Source of the DNA: Phytophthora sp. 'mugwort'
Lineage: Eukaryota; Oomycota; Peronosporomycetes; Peronosporales; Peronosporaceae
Assembly (NCBI GenBank): GCA_033558025.1
Contig: JAUCEF010000007.1
Location: 5,394,001-5,458,000, forward strand
Direction of reading: 5' to 3'
DNA: 64,000 bases
A program made the translations under genes and the position numbers. Under the pieces are notes generated by a model. That model made no database searches. It was given only the letters and a program-made list of their open reading frames with translations, and was not told where the DNA came from. Below, one piece after another: positions 45,670-57,501 of the stretch. Numbering within the stretch: position 1 is the first letter of the stretch; the number at the start of each line of letters is the position of its first letter.

Positions 45670-45681
45670 GGTTATGAGCCC
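45670..45681 (+). other. primer-binding site, Copia C
   Basis: GGTTATGAGCCC immediately after the LTR. The gag ATG (45674-45676) lies inside it. Confidence 0.75.
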
Positions 45682-48600
45682 AAGCACCATGTCCTCTGCC
45701 CAAGACGTCTCGACCAAGGTCTCCATCGACAAGTTCAACGGAGACAACTACGCGACGTGGAACCGCTACATGCGTGGCGTGTTCCTGACCAAGTCGACGT
45801 GGCATGTGGTGAATCGGGAAACGTCTCCATCCTTTACGGACTCCCGGGCCAAGGACGAGTATGTCAAGTCGAGCAACATCGCTTTTGGACTGATGTTGCT
45901 TCACATGGACGCTGACTACCATCACGTGGTCGATGACTGCGAGGAAGCCTGGGTCGCGTGGACGCGCTTGAAGACGCTGTACGGTGGTTCGCAGAAGGCT
46001 GGACGCATCTACCTGAAGCGCCAACTCTTCAGCATGGAGATGTCGGAAGGCGGCAATGTGTTGCATCATTGCAACGAAGTCCTGAACATCAGCGCCAAGC
46101 TTAGCAGCATCGGCGCCAAGATGGAGGACGAGGACGTGGCGATCTGCTTGCTGCGCAGTCTCCCCAAGAGCTACGAGAACGTCGTGCTGAACTTGGAGAT
46201 GAGCAAAGCAGAGCTGCGGTCGCAAGACGTTGTGAAGGTGCTCACGAACGAGCACATCAAGCGACAAGGCGAGAAGACGGCGACGGTGAAGACTGAGAAC
46301 GCGGCCAAGGCGTTCAACACCGACCGTGAGCCTCGCCAATGCACGTACTGCGGGAAATTGGGGCACATCATTGACAAGTGCTGGACCAAGCAGAAGGACG
46401 AGAACCGAGGGCCAAGACGCGGCGGCAACGGCCGTGGACGCGGGGCCAACAACATCCAGTGGAGAAACGACAGCGACGGCTACGACAACGACTATGATCG
46501 AGTGGCGTTCGCGGTTTCCCTGGAATGTGGAGTTTCGACGGACAAGAATGTGTCCGGGATGTGGGCGGTCGACAGCGGTGCCACGCACCATATTTGCAAC
46601 GACAAGTCCAAGTTCGCCAATTTGATCGAGCGAAATGAAGGCGAACTTTCGGTGGTCGATGGCAACAAGGCTGCATCAATGGTGTGGGGACCATCGTGGA
46701 AAGAGTGTCGTGCCCAACGGCGACGAGCGCGAGAACGAGATCAAGAACGCGCTTTACGTGCCAAATATGAGCAAGAATCTGCTTTCAGTGCCGCAGATAA
46801 ACAAGCATGGCAAGTTCCAAGTGATATTTGACGGTACTGAGATGCACGTTTCGCGCAAGGACTCGAATCAAGTGGTGGCGACGGCGGATCTCGTGGATGG
46901 ACTCTACTGGCTTCGCACACCTCAGCGATCGGCAAATGCGGCGACAAGTGGAAGGACGGTCGATTTGCACGCGCGTATGGGTCACGCTCCAGTCGAGGTT
47001 CTTCGCAAGATGGTCGACACCAAGATGATCAAGGACGCGAAAGCACCTTCCAAGTCGAGTGGACCAAGTGTGTGTCGTGGTTGCCAGCAAGGCAAAATGG
47101 TCCAAAAACCATTCCCAAGCAACCGTGACAAGCGTCGCTACGACACATTTGAGCTGCTCCACTTTGACATCTGCGGACCCATGGAGGAAAACTCGCTTGG
47201 CGGCAGCAAGTATCTGCTACTGATCGTGGACGAAGCCAGCGGATGCATGAAGGGTTTCTGTCTGCGTGCCAAGTCGGAAAGTGAAGACTGCATCAAGACA
47301 TACATCATGAAGGTGCAGACGCAGTTCGGCAAGAAGGTCAAGTTTGTGCGGCACGACGGAGCTCGTGAGTTTGCGACCAACTCGCTCAAGGATTTCTACG
47401 AAGACGAAGGCATCGAGCAGCAAACCACGGTTCCGTACGCGCACCAGACCAACGGCACGCAGAGCGAGCCATCCGAACTATCGTCTCGATCGGCCGCAGC
47501 ATGTTGCATCACGCCAAGCTGGACAAGTGTTTCTGGGCTGAGGCGGCGATGACGGCCATCTATGTGAAGAACCGCCTGCCGTCACCCAAGATCGAGCACA
47601 AGACTCCGTTCGAGATCGTCTACAAGTCCAAGCCGAGTGTGAAGCACATGCGTGTTTTCGGCTGTCGGACGTACATCCTGACTCCGAAGGAGAAGCGACT
47701 CAAGTGGGATCCCAAGGCTCGCGCCGGATTGTTTCTGGGTTACGAAGAAGTGTCCAAGGCGTATCGACTTTATGACATCGAGGCGGGGCAGGTGGTCATC
47801 AGTCGCGATGTCAACTTCGATGAATCGACCTTTGGATTTTCACCGCCGATTTCTGATGAAGATGTCGACGACCTGGACTTCGACTCGCTCGACATCGACG
47901 ATGATGGTCCGCGCCAGACGGAGTACAAACAGGCAGGGAAGCGCAAGAGCCGCCCGAGTGACGAAGATGAAGCTTCCAGAAGACCGCGCGCTGTGCGTCA
48001 TCGACCTGGACTGGAAGAAGCAAGTGCACCGAACGACTCCCCTTCGCACCGAACGGACGCAGATGCAGAAGAAAAGTCTGGAGACAAGATGAAGAATCGA
48101 CTCCATCTGTGTTTTGGCGTGCAAGTGCCAACGCGGTCGAAGCAGCCGTGGACTTATCGGAGCCGTCGACATTCCAAGAAGCGGTCAACGGCCCGGACCA
48201 ACTGCACTGGCGCAAGGCGATTCGTGCTGAGTTAAAGTCGATGCGACTTCGTGGTGTGTTTCGTGCTGCCAAGTTGCCCAGCGGACAACGCGCCATCGGT
48301 ACCAAGTGGGTGTTCAAGATTAAGCGCAAAGCCGACGGATCGATCGAGAAATACAAGGCGCGCCTGGTGGCCAAGGGTTTCAAGCAGAAGTACGGCATCG
48401 ACTACACGGAGACGTTCTCGCCCGTGGTCAAGTACGTGACGCTGTGCATGGTCATAGCGATCGCCAAGTATTCGACTGGCCTCTGGACCAACTCGACGTG
48501 GTGACTGCATTCCTATACGGGATAATGAGGGAGTTGGTGTTCTGCGTGGTTCCTGAAGGCGTCGAGCTGGATGGTGATTTCGACTGCCTGGAATTGGTGA

Positions 48601-48877
48601 AGGCGATCTACGGTCTCAAGCAAGCTTCGCGCGTATGGAGCGAGATCTTCGACGGATTCGTGTGTTCTATCGGTTTTCAAGTTCCAGCCTTCGACCCGTG
48701 CCTCTACATTAAGATTGTAGATGGCCACTGTGTGCTCGTGCTGGTCTACGTGGACGATGTGTTGGTCACCGGAAGTTCACCCGAGCTGATCTCACGCACG
48801 AAGAACGACCTCAAGACACGCTTCGAAATGACTGACAGTGGCAAGTGTGTGTTCGTCCTTGGGATCGAGCTGGTGGA
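45674..48877 (+). pseudogene. Copia C (family 2) polyprotein, frameshifted and truncated
   Basis: Pieces: gag to protease 45674-46831 with CCHC knuckle [14 protein letters not shown] and protease AVDSGATHH; pre-integrase and integrase 46635-47552 ([36 protein letters not shown]); the integrase end and spacer 47501-48235; and reverse transcriptase 48235-48877 (WVFKIKRKADG, YGLKQASRVW, YVDD near 48751). At least four frameshifts separate them. It ends at FVLGIELV, where the left LTR of Copia B begins. RNase H and its own 3' LTR are missing. One frameshift near 46680 is identical to one in array unit E. Confidence 0.88.
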
Positions 48878-49231
48878 AAAAGGCTTGGTCACTTGATGGC
48901 AAAATGCAAAGTGATTGATTTAGGTCCTTAGTTCGCAAACCCCTTGCTACCTCTAAGCCTACAGCTCTACCTACTGGGTACACTCTACTGGATTCTCTAC
49001 TGGATACTGAGTTACTTCAGCCAATCAGGGAGTGCCACGTAGAGCCCATCATGTACCCACAATCTTGTACCCACCCATGGCGTAATCGTCCATGGCGTAA
49101 ACACCGTCCCATAAACACCGTGACGTAATCTTCGTCTCGTAATCACAGGATGATTGCGGTGCCACTGAGTGAAGGTCATACCGGTATCCTACCGGTATAC
49201 AGCAGCTGGTCGAGACGTCTCCTTGACAACA
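48878..49231 (-). repeat. Copia B left (3') LTR
   Basis: Minus strand starts TGTTGTCAAGGAGACG and ends CCAAGCCTTTT. About 354 bp. It is much closer to the LTR of Copia A than to B's own 5' LTR, with the same sequence blocks around the repeated gtaatcgtccatggcgtaaa region. Confidence 0.85.
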
Positions 49232-52200
49232 CTCCCACTTGGCTCGACAGCCTTCAGCGCTTCGATGCCGAGTTTGCTCCGGAGCACACTGGACTGCGTC
49301 GCAGAGATTGGCTTCGTCATGATGTCCGCCAGCATGTTGGTTGTCGAAACATACTGCAGCACCACTTGACCGTCTTCCACCTTCTCGCGCACGAAATGGT
49401 AGCGAATGTCGATGTGCTTGGTGCGCTTGTGGAATTCGGGATTCTTGGCCAACGCGATGGAGCCTTGGTTGTCCTCGTAGATCTTGATTGCTTCATCGCT
49501 TGTCATCTCGCCGAGCTCGCACAGGAACACCTTGAGCCACACCGCCTCTTGTGTCGCCTCCGATAGCGCCATGTACTCAGCTTCCGTCGAAGACAGCGCC
49601 ACTGTCCGCTGCTTCTTGCTCCTCCAGCTGATGCATCCGCCATTCATCATGAACGCGTAGACACTTGTACTTCTTCTTGACTCGATGTCTCCAGCCCAGT
49701 CGGCATCTGAATAGCCTTGGGGTCCGTCGTCGCAGCTCGCTTGAAACTCGATGCCGTGCGTCTTCGTGCCTTGAATGTACCTGAAGACCCTCTTGAGCGC
49801 CTGCCAGTGTGTCGGACATGGGTCTGCTGCAAACTGGCTGAGAACTCCCACTGCTGCTGCGAGGTCCGGGCGTGTGCCTACCATGAGATACATGAGGCAT
49901 CCCACAGCGTTCCGGTATGGCACGTTTACCATGGTCTCGTCGTGCTTGCAGCCGCCCTCGCACATGGCCTTGGTCAGCTTGAGGCCCGGATCCTGTGGCG
50001 TCTTAACAGGGTTGCTCTTCTCCATGTTGAACTTCTCCAGAATGTCTTTCGCAAACTTGGTTTGCCGCATCGACACCTTCCTTGTCGTCATATCTTGATC
50101 GATTTCCATGCCGAGGAAGTACTTGAGGTGGCCTAGGTCCTTCATCTCCAAACGGTCACTGAGCGCTTTCTTCGTCGACCTGAGCAGCTTGTCGTTGTTA
50201 CTTGCGAGGATCAGGTCGTCGACATATAGCGCCACGAAGATCATGTCTTGGTCGTCACGCTTGAAGTAGATGCAGTGGTCGGACTCGCACTTCTTGAACC
50301 CTAGCTTGAGCATGAGGTCGTCGATGGTCTTGTTCCACATCCGCGGCGACTGCTTCAAACCGTAAAGAGACCGCTTGAGCTGACAGACATAGTCCGGGTG
50401 CTTTTCATCGATGTAGCCGTCCGGCTGTGCCATGTAGATGTCTTCGTCCAATAAACCGTTCAGGAAAGCTGTCTTGACATCAATCTGGTGCACCATGAGA
50501 TTGTACTTGGCCGCCAGACTGAGCAGAATCCTGATCGACGTGAACTTGGCCACTGGCGCGAAAGTCTCGTCGTAGTCGATGCCGTACTTCTGCGAAAATC
50601 CCTTGGCCACCAGTCGCGCCTTGAACCGTTCGATCTCTCCAGCCTGGTTCTCCTTCACACGGAACACCCATCGGTTGCCGATTGCCTTGCGTCCTTTTGG
50701 CAGCGGCACGAGGATCCACGTCTCGTTCTTGCGAAGCGACTCGACCTCCGAGTCACACGCCTCCTTCCACTTGACTGCGTCGCTGGATTCCATCGCCGAC
50801 TTGAACGTGGTCGGCATTTCTCCCACTGAATTCACGACGTATGCAGCTTCGAAGTCTTGACTTTCTTGAGCCGCAGCCGACATCTCGTCCAGAGTCAGGT
50901 GTCGACTCTGCCGCTTGGCACTTGGAACTTCCACAGCTTCTTCCAGCGACTGCGTCCGCGGGTGTCGCTTGCTGCCTGGTTCAAAACCTTCGTCCCGCGC
51001 TGCTTCTTCGTCTTCTTCTTCTTTGTCGTCTTCATCCGACTGCAACGAATCTTGATCCGTCGTCTCTTCATCTTGAATGACCACCACCTCCCTCTGATGG
51101 TAGTCACGTCTCCCACTGTCGAAGACGTCTTCCATAAACTGCGCGTCGCGGCTCACCAGCACGCGACCGCTCTTAATCTCTTCGGAACGGTACGCTTTCT
51201 CATGCTCCGAGTATCCCAGGAACCGACAGTGCACCGACCGAGCGTCAAACTTGGTGCGCTTCTCCTTCGGCACGTGCACGTACGCGTGGCAACCGAACAC
51301 ATTGAGGTTCGCTAGCAGCGGTTTCTTGCCTGTCCAAACCTGGTGCGGCGACTTGTCGTGGTTGATGGCACGCGTCGGACACCGATTACGGAGGAACGTA
51401 GCTGTCACGACAGCTTCACCCCAATACGTCTTGGGCAATCCAGCATGTTCGAGCATGCAGCGCGCACACTCCACCAACGTCCGGTTCAGGCGCTCGGCGA
51501 CTCCGTTCAGCTGAGGCGTGTATGGCGACGTGAACTTCTGCATGATACCACGGTCCGCACAGAACTTGTCCATCGCACCCGAAGTGTACTCGCCACCGTT
51601 GTCGCTCCGGAGTGTCTTCACGCGCTTGCCGATCTGAGTTTCAGCAAACACCACAAACTTAGCGAATTTGGCAGCCACCTCGGACTTGTTCCGCAGCAAG
51701 TACACCACACAGAAGTGCGACTTGTCGTCGATAAACGTGACGAAGTAGCGCTTGTCACCAACCGTTGGTGTCTGCATGGGGCCGCACACATCGCTGTGAA
51801 CCACCTCCAGCACTTGCTTCGCACGGTTCGGCGACGACTTCATGTAGCTCACTCGCGTTTGTTTGCCGAGTGAGCATCCGTCGCACAGCTCCCACTGCTT
51901 CACCGACGCCATGTCGATACCAACACCGTAGCCCTTCTTGACGATGGCGTCTAGACCGCCATGGCCGATGTGCCCAAGTCGAAGGTGCCAGAGGTACGAC
52001 GTGGTGTCCCCTTGGCGATCCTTCGAACTTGCCGCATTGGCCTCGTCAGGCATCATCGGAGTCATGCACAGCTTGAACAGCCCTTTGCCCTCACGAGCGC
52101 CGAGCTTCCACTTGAGACTCTTCGTTTCAGCGAAGCACCCGTCGCTCTCGAAGATAACTGGCCCGACGTCCTTGGTGAACCGACCAACCGAAAACAGGTT

Positions 52201-53241
52201 GCGCGACAGCTTCGGAATGTGCCACACGTTCGTGAGTACACCCTTCTTCATGCCGCGCGGGGTCTTCATCGACATCACAATGTCGCCGGTCCCCACAGCC
52301 TGAACCACACCGTCGTCCGCGAGATGCACATCCACCGGAGAGATCTTCTTGTAGTTCTTCATGTACTCCTTCGAGTACGTCATGTGCTGCGTCGCACCCG
52401 AGTCGACCAGCCACACTCCATTCGACTTGGAGGCACCCGTGTTACCACCAACCGAGAAGAGGAAGTCGCCAGAGTCGTCTTCACTCTGCGCGATATTCGC
52501 TCGTTGCGGCCTCTGCCGCTCCGCGTTCTCGCGGATTCGCACCGGACACTTGGCGATCCAATGTCCGTGCTCGCCACAGTAGTGACAGGCACTAGTCTTC
52601 TTCGCCTGCCGACCCTTGCGCTTCATGTCCTCATGCAGCAGCCGAGACGTCACGGGTTCCCACGACAGTGAGTCGGCGCTCGACTCCAACGCCGTGATCA
52701 GGAACTGGTACGACTCGCTCAGACTTCCCCAAAGCGTGATCACCAAGTCGTCCTCGCTGACCGGAGCGCCCACTGCGTCGAGCTGCTCCGCCAGCGTCTT
52801 GATCTTGTTAATGCGCTCCAGCACATCATCACCTTCGTCCATCATCGTCGTGAAGAAACGCCGACGAAGAAAGAGCTTGTTGGCCAAACTCTTCTTCTCG
52901 AAGTGTCCTTCCAGTCTTGACCATGCATCATGCGCGCCACCCGCCGAGCGAACCAGCGGCAGCTGCGAATCCTCCATCGCGAGACAGATCATCGCCAGCG
53001 CCTTGCGCGACTTCTTCCGAAAGAGCGCTTGATCGGCCGCAGTCTGGCAGTGCTCCAGCTTCACTTCCCCACTTGTCACTTCCCACAGTTCGCGCTCCTC
53101 GAGCACCATCTGCATCTTGAACTTCCACGTGTGGAAGTTGGTTCCGGCGAACTTGTTGATGCGGGCGGTCGTAGTCAAAGTGGCGTCCATGGCGAAGGCG
53201 TAGTCGGGGTCTTGGTCAGGGAAGGCGGGGCTTGGGCTCAT
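49189..53241 (-). CDS. Copia B Gag-Pol polyprotein, 1,350 residues
   Basis: Order from the N-terminus: gag; CCHC knuckle CHYCGEHGHWIAKC (residues 219-232); protease with WLVDSGATQHM (Asp-Ser-Gly at 280-282); pre-integrase HHCC (LRLGHIGHGG, CDGCSLGKQ); integrase with D, D, E in VHSDVCGP, RSDNGGEY and LNGVAERLNRT; reverse transcriptase ([25 protein letters not shown] at 50215-50226); RNase H (GYSDADWAGD, SSTEAEYMAL, EDNQGSIALAKNP). All catalytic residues I can check are present, so the enzyme set looks usable. The ATG at 53241 sits inside the primer-binding site. The last codons (about 14) read into the 3' LTR before the stop at 49189. The product makes the particle, copies the RNA and integrates the cDNA. 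Confidence 0.93.
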   Translation of the reverse strand: MSPSPAFPDQDPDYAFAMDATLTTTARINKFAGTNFHTWKFKMQMVLEERELWEVTSGEVKLEHCQTAADQALFRKKSRKALAMICLAMEDSQLPLVRSAGGAHDAWSRLEGHFEKKSLANKLFLRRRFFTTMMDEGDDVLERINKIKTLAEQLDAVGAPVSEDDLVITLWGSLSESYQFLITALESSADSLSWEPVTSRLLHEDMKRKGRQAKKTSACHYCGEHGHWIAKCPVRIRENAERQRPQRANIAQSEDDSGDFLFSVGGNTGASKSNGVWLVDSGATQHMTYSKEYMKNYKKISPVDVHLADDGVVQAVGTGDIVMSMKTPRGMKKGVLTNVWHIPKLSRNLFSVGRFTKDVGPVIFESDGCFAETKSLKWKLGAREGKGLFKLCMTPMMPDEANAASSKDRQGDTTSYLWHLRLGHIGHGGLDAIVKKGYGVGIDMASVKQWELCDGCSLGKQTRVSYMKSSPNRAKQVLEVVHSDVCGPMQTPTVGDKRYFVTFIDDKSHFCVVYLLRNKSEVAAKFAKFVVFAETQIGKRVKTLRSDNGGEYTSGAMDKFCADRGIMQKFTSPYTPQLNGVAERLNRTLVECARCMLEHAGLPKTYWGEAVVTATFLRNRCPTRAINHDKSPHQVWTGKKPLLANLNVFGCHAYVHVPKEKRTKFDARSVHCRFLGYSEHEKAYRSEEIKSGRVLVSRDAQFMEDVFDSGRRDYHQREVVVIQDEETTDQDSLQSDEDDKEEEDEEAARDEGFEPGSKRHPRTQSLEEAVEVPSAKRQSRHLTLDEMSAAAQESQDFEAAYVVNSVGEMPTTFKSAMESSDAVKWKEACDSEVESLRKNETWILVPLPKGRKAIGNRWVFRVKENQAGEIERFKARLVAKGFSQKYGIDYDETFAPVAKFTSIRILLSLAAKYNLMVHQIDVKTAFLNGLLDEDIYMAQPDGYIDEKHPDYVCQLKRSLYGLKQSPRMWNKTIDDLMLKLGFKKCESDHCIYFKRDDQDMIFVALYVDDLILASNNDKLLRSTKKALSDRLEMKDLGHLKYFLGMEIDQDMTTRKVSMRQTKFAKDILEKFNMEKSNPVKTPQDPGLKLTKAMCEGGCKHDETMVNVPYRNAVGCLMYLMVGTRPDLAAAVGVLSQFAADPCPTHWQALKRVFRYIQGTKTHGIEFQASCDDGPQGYSDADWAGDIESRRSTSVYAFMMNGGCISWRSKKQRTVALSSTEAEYMALSEATQEAVWLKVFLCELGEMTSDEAIKIYEDNQGSIALAKNPEFHKRTKHIDIRYHFVREKVEDGQVVLQYVSTTNMLADIMTKPISATQSSVLRSKLGIEALKAVEPSGSVVKETSRPAAVYR

Positions 53242-53246
53242 AACCA
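53234..53246 (-). other. primer-binding site, Copia B
   Basis: Minus-strand TGGTTATGAGCCC next to the 5' LTR. The polyprotein ATG (53241-53239) lies within it and corresponds to the complement of the CAU anticodon. Confidence 0.75.
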
Positions 53247-53560
53247 AAAGGCTTGGTCACTTGATGGCAAAATGCAAAGTGATTGATTTAGGTCCTTAGT
53301 TCGCAAACTCCTTGCTACCTCTAAGCATACAGTTCTACCTACTGGGTACACTATCTACTGGATTCTCTACTGGATACTGAGTTACTTCAGCCAATCGCAG
53401 AGCGCCACGTCGATGCCCATCTTGTACCCACAATCTTGTACCCACTTGCATCGTAATCATCGTCCCCTAATCGCCGGAGTGATTGAGGTGCCACTGAGTG
53501 AAGGTCATTCCGGTATCCTACCGGTCTACAGCAGCTGCTCGAGGCATCTCCTTGACAACA
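53247..53560 (-). repeat. Copia B right (5') LTR
   Basis: About 314 bp, minus strand starting TGTTGTCAAGGAGATG. It lacks the block carrying the gtccatggcgtaaacaccg repeats present in the LTRs of A and B-left, and has many substitutions relative to them. It abuts family 2 copy D at 53561. Confidence 0.85.
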
Positions 53561-56500
53561 CTCATCACGGATGTGATGGTACTTGATATCGACGTGCTTG
53601 GCACGACCGTGGTTCACAGGGTTCTTCGTCATCTTGATGCACGACTGGTTATCTTCGAGGATCTTGAACTCTGGCCCCGATTCGTTCGCTGCCGTCAAAA
53701 TCTCGCACAACAGGCGGTGATTCCACTTGCCTTCTTGGACGGCCAGACTGAGCGCGATGTATTCCGCTTCGCTCGTTGATAGCGACACACTTGACTGTTT
53801 CTTGCTTCCCCAACTGACTGGCGCGCCCATCAAAATGAACGCATAGCCCGAAGTTGACTTGCGATCGGAATGGTCGCCGGCCCAGTCTGCGTCTGAGTAG
53901 CCGCGAAAGTCCACCTTGTCACCGGGTTTGAAGCAGATTCCATGCGACTTGGTCCCTTGTAAATAGCGGAGGATTCGCTTCACTGCAACCCAGTGCTCGA
54001 CTTGAGGGTTTTCCATGAAGCGCGACACATATCCCACGGCGAAAGCGATATCTGGTCGCGTCGCAGTCATCAAGTGCATGAGTGCACCCACAGCTTCACG
54101 AAAGGGAACGTTGATCGTGGTCGGCGCGTTGCTTGGAACCAGTCGAGAGCTCAAATCTGCGGGGCTTACCACAGCCTTGCAGTCATCCATGCCGAAACGC
54201 TTGAGAATGTCGTCCACGTAGCGCCGTTGGCACATTGTTACACTGCCGTCAGCGTTGTCGACCAGCTCGATACCCAAGACAAAGGCACACTTCCCGCTGT
54301 CGGTCATCTCAAAACGTGTCTTCAGGTCACTCTTGGTGCGTGCGATCAGTTCGGCCGAACTTCCGGTTACTAATTCGTCGTCCACGTACACCAGCAACAG
54401 AACACAGTGACCATCCACAATCTTGATGTAGAGGCACGGATCGTAGGCCGAAACTTGAAAACCGATGGAGCACACGAATTCGTCGAAGGTCTCGTTCCAC
54501 ACGCGCGAAGCTTGCTTGAGACCGTAGATCGCCTTGACCAGTTCCAGGCAGTCGAAGTCATCGTCCAGCTCGACCCCTTCTGGCACCACGCAGTACACGA
54601 CTTCCTTCATGACGCCGTACAGAAATGCCGTTACCACGTCGAGTTGGTCCAGAGGCCAGTCGAAATACTTGGCGATCGCGATGACCATGCGCGGCGTCAC
54701 GTACTTGACCACGGGCGAGAACGTCTCCGTGTAGTCGATGCTGTACTTCTGCTTGAAACCCTTGGCCACCAGGCGCGCCTTGTATTTCTCGATCGATCCG
54801 TCGGCTTTGCGCTTGATCTTGAACACCCACTTGGTACCAATGGCGCGTTGTCCGCTGGGCAACTTGGCAGCACGAAACACACCACGAAGTCGCATCGACT
54901 TGAGTTCCGCACGAACAGCCTTGCGCCAATGCACTTGATCAGGGCCATTCACCGCGTCTTGGAATGTCGTCGGCTCAGACAACTCGCCGGCTTCCACTGA
55001 GTTGGCACTTGCTCGCCAAAATACGGGAGGAGTGGAATCGTCTTCTTCGTTGTCTTGAGCATCCTTCTCTTCTTCGTCAGGTAGTCCAAGTTCCATTCGA
55101 ACACTCGCTCGGCGTTTGGCTTGGCGCTCAAACGAGGTGACAGGAGCGCTTGCTTCTTCCAAACCAGTCGCACGGCGAACAGGACGCGAGTTCACTGACA
55201 TGGTATCCGCATCACTTGGTCGAGTCTTGCGCTTCCCCGCCTGCTTGAATTCGGTCGGACCTGCCGAGTCATCGTCACCAATCTCGAGCGAGTCGAAGCC
55301 CAGGTTCACATCTTCGTCGTCATTACCTGAGATCGCCGTCGAGATACCAAAACTTGATTCGTCGAAGGTGACATCGCGACTTATCAGCACCTGCCCCGCC
55401 TCGATGTCATAAACTCTGTACGCCTTCGACACTTCTTCGTAGCCATGAACAGACCAGCGCGAGCCTTGGGGTCCCACTTGAGTCGCTTCTCCTTCGGGGT
55501 CAGGACGTACGTCCGACATCCAAACACACGCATGTGCTTCACACTTGGCTTGAACTTGTATACAATCTCGAACAGAGTCTTGTTTTCGACCTTGGGCGAC
55601 GGCAATCGGTTCTTGACATAAATTGCAGCCATCGCTGCTTCGCCCCCAAAGCACTTGTCCAGCTTTGCATGATGCAGCATGCTGCGGCCGATCGTGACGA
55701 TAGTTCGGATGGCTCGCTCTGCCGTGCCGTTGGTTTGGTGCGCGTACGGAACCGTAGTCTGCTGCTCGATGCCTTGATCTTCGTAGAAGGCCTTGAGCGA
55801 ATTAGTAGCAAACCCACGGGCTCCGTCGTGGCGCACGAACTTGACACGTTTGCCGATCTGCGTCTGCACCTTCATGATGTAGGTCTTGAGGCATTCTTCG
55901 CTCTCCGACTTGGCACTTAAGCAGAAACCCTTCATGCATCCGCTGGCTTCGTCCACTATGAGCAGCAAATATTTGCTGCCACCCAGTGACTCTTGTTCCA
56001 TGGGGCCGCAGATGTCGAAGTGGAGTAGCTCAAATACGTCGTAGTGACGCTTGTCGCGGTTGCTTGGGAACGGTTTTTGGACCATCTTCCCTTGCTGACA
56101 TCCGCGACATATGCTTGGTCCACTCGACTGTGATGGTGTTCTTGCGTCCTTGATCATACCACTGCTGACCATTTTGCGCAGCACGTCGATCGGAGCGTGG
56201 CCCATCCGCGCGTGTAGATCCACGTTGCGCGTTGACGTCGCCGCATTCACCGAATGTTGTGGTATGCGTAGCCAGTAGAGACCGTCGACGAGGTTAGCCG
56301 TTGCCACCACTTGCTTCGAGCCCTTCCGCGCGACATGCATGCTCGCACCGTCGAACACCACTTGAAACTTGCCACTCTTGTTAATCTGCGGCACCGAAAG
56401 CAGAATCTTGTTCATCTTCGGCACGTACAGCGCGTCCTTGATTTCGATGTCGCGCTCGTCGCCGTTGGGCAGAACTACTCGTTCGATGATAGTTCCCACA

Positions 56501-57501
56501 CCCTTAATCTCGGCCTTGTTTCCGTCCGCTACCGATAGTTCGCCTTCGTCTTGCTCATTCAGCGTGGCGAACTTGGTCTTGTCATTGCAAATGTGGTGCG
56601 TTGCGCCGCTGTCGACCGCCCACATCCCGGGCATATCCTTGCCCGTCGATTTTCCGCATTCCAACGAAACCGCAAACGCGACACGGTCGTAGTCGTAGTC
56701 GTCGTTGCGCCACTGAACATGGTTTGCTCCGCGTCCACGGCAGTTGCCGCCGCGTCTTGGCCCTCGGTTCTCGTCCTTCTGCTTGGTCCAGCACTTGTCA
56801 ATGACATGCCCCAATTTTCCGCAGTACGTGCACTGAAGAGATTCTCGCTCGGCACTAACGCCTTGGCCGCGTCTTCAGTTTTCACCGACGGAGTCTTCTC
56901 GCCCTGCCGCTTGATATGCTCGTTCGTGAGCACCTTCACGACGTCTTGCGTCTTCAGCTCTGCATTGCTCATCTCCAAGTTCAGCACGACGTTCTCGTAG
57001 CTCTTGGGGAGACTGCGCAGCAAGCAGATCGCCACGTCCTCGTCCTCCATCTTGGCGCCGATGCTGCTAAGCTTGGCGCTGATGTTCAGGACCTCGTTGC
57101 AATGATGCAACACATTGCCGCCTTCCGACATCTCCATGCTGAAGAGTTGGCGCTTCAGGTAGATGCGTCCAGCCTTCTGCGAACCACCGTACAGCGTCTT
57201 CAAGCGCGTCCACGCGACCCAGGCTTCCTCGCAGTCATCGACCACGTGATGGTAGTCAGCGTCCATGTGGAGCAACATCAGTCCGAAAGCGATGTTGCTC
57301 GACTTGACGTAGTCGTCCTTGGCCCGGGAGTCCGTGAAGCTTGGCGTCGTCTCCCGGTTCACGACATGCCACGTCGACTTGGTCAGGAACACGCCACGCA
57401 TGTAGCGGTTCCACGTCGCGTAATTGTCTCCGTTGAACTTGTCGATGGAGACCTTGGTCGAGACGTCTTGGGCAGAGGACATGGTGCTTGGGCTCATAAC
57501 C
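53561..57501 (-). pseudogene. Copia D (family 2) polyprotein, nearly full length, broken
   Basis: Starts at the ATG at 57497 inside its primer-binding site. Gag runs to a frameshift near 56835, at the CCHC knuckle. The protease to integrase piece spans 56814-55384 ([47 protein letters not shown]). Another frameshift near 55440 leads to reverse transcriptase and RNase H (55654-53561; FKARLVAKGFKQ is KARLVAKGFKQ here, YVDD, YSDADWAGD). It ends at YHHIRDE, where Copia B's 5' LTR begins; the open frame continues into that LTR to 53387, making a chimeric tail. The RNase H tail and the 3' LTR of D are missing. Confidence 0.87.
57490..57501 (-). other. primer-binding site, Copia D
   Basis: Minus-strand GGTTATGAGCCC after the LTR; gag ATG at 57497-57495 inside it. 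Confidence 0.75.

Larger units (their letters stand above)
48878..53560 (-). mobile_element. Copia B (family 1), complete with intact polyprotein
   Basis: 5' LTR at 53247-53560, primer-binding site at 53234-53246, one open frame, and 3' LTR at 48878-49231 (minus orientation). It is the only retroelement here with an unbroken coding region. However, its two LTRs differ in sequence and by about 40 bp in length, the flanking DNA on the two sides does not match (family 2 in opposite orientations), and no 5-bp duplication is seen (gtgga or nearby on the left, ctcat on the right). Confidence 0.9.
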
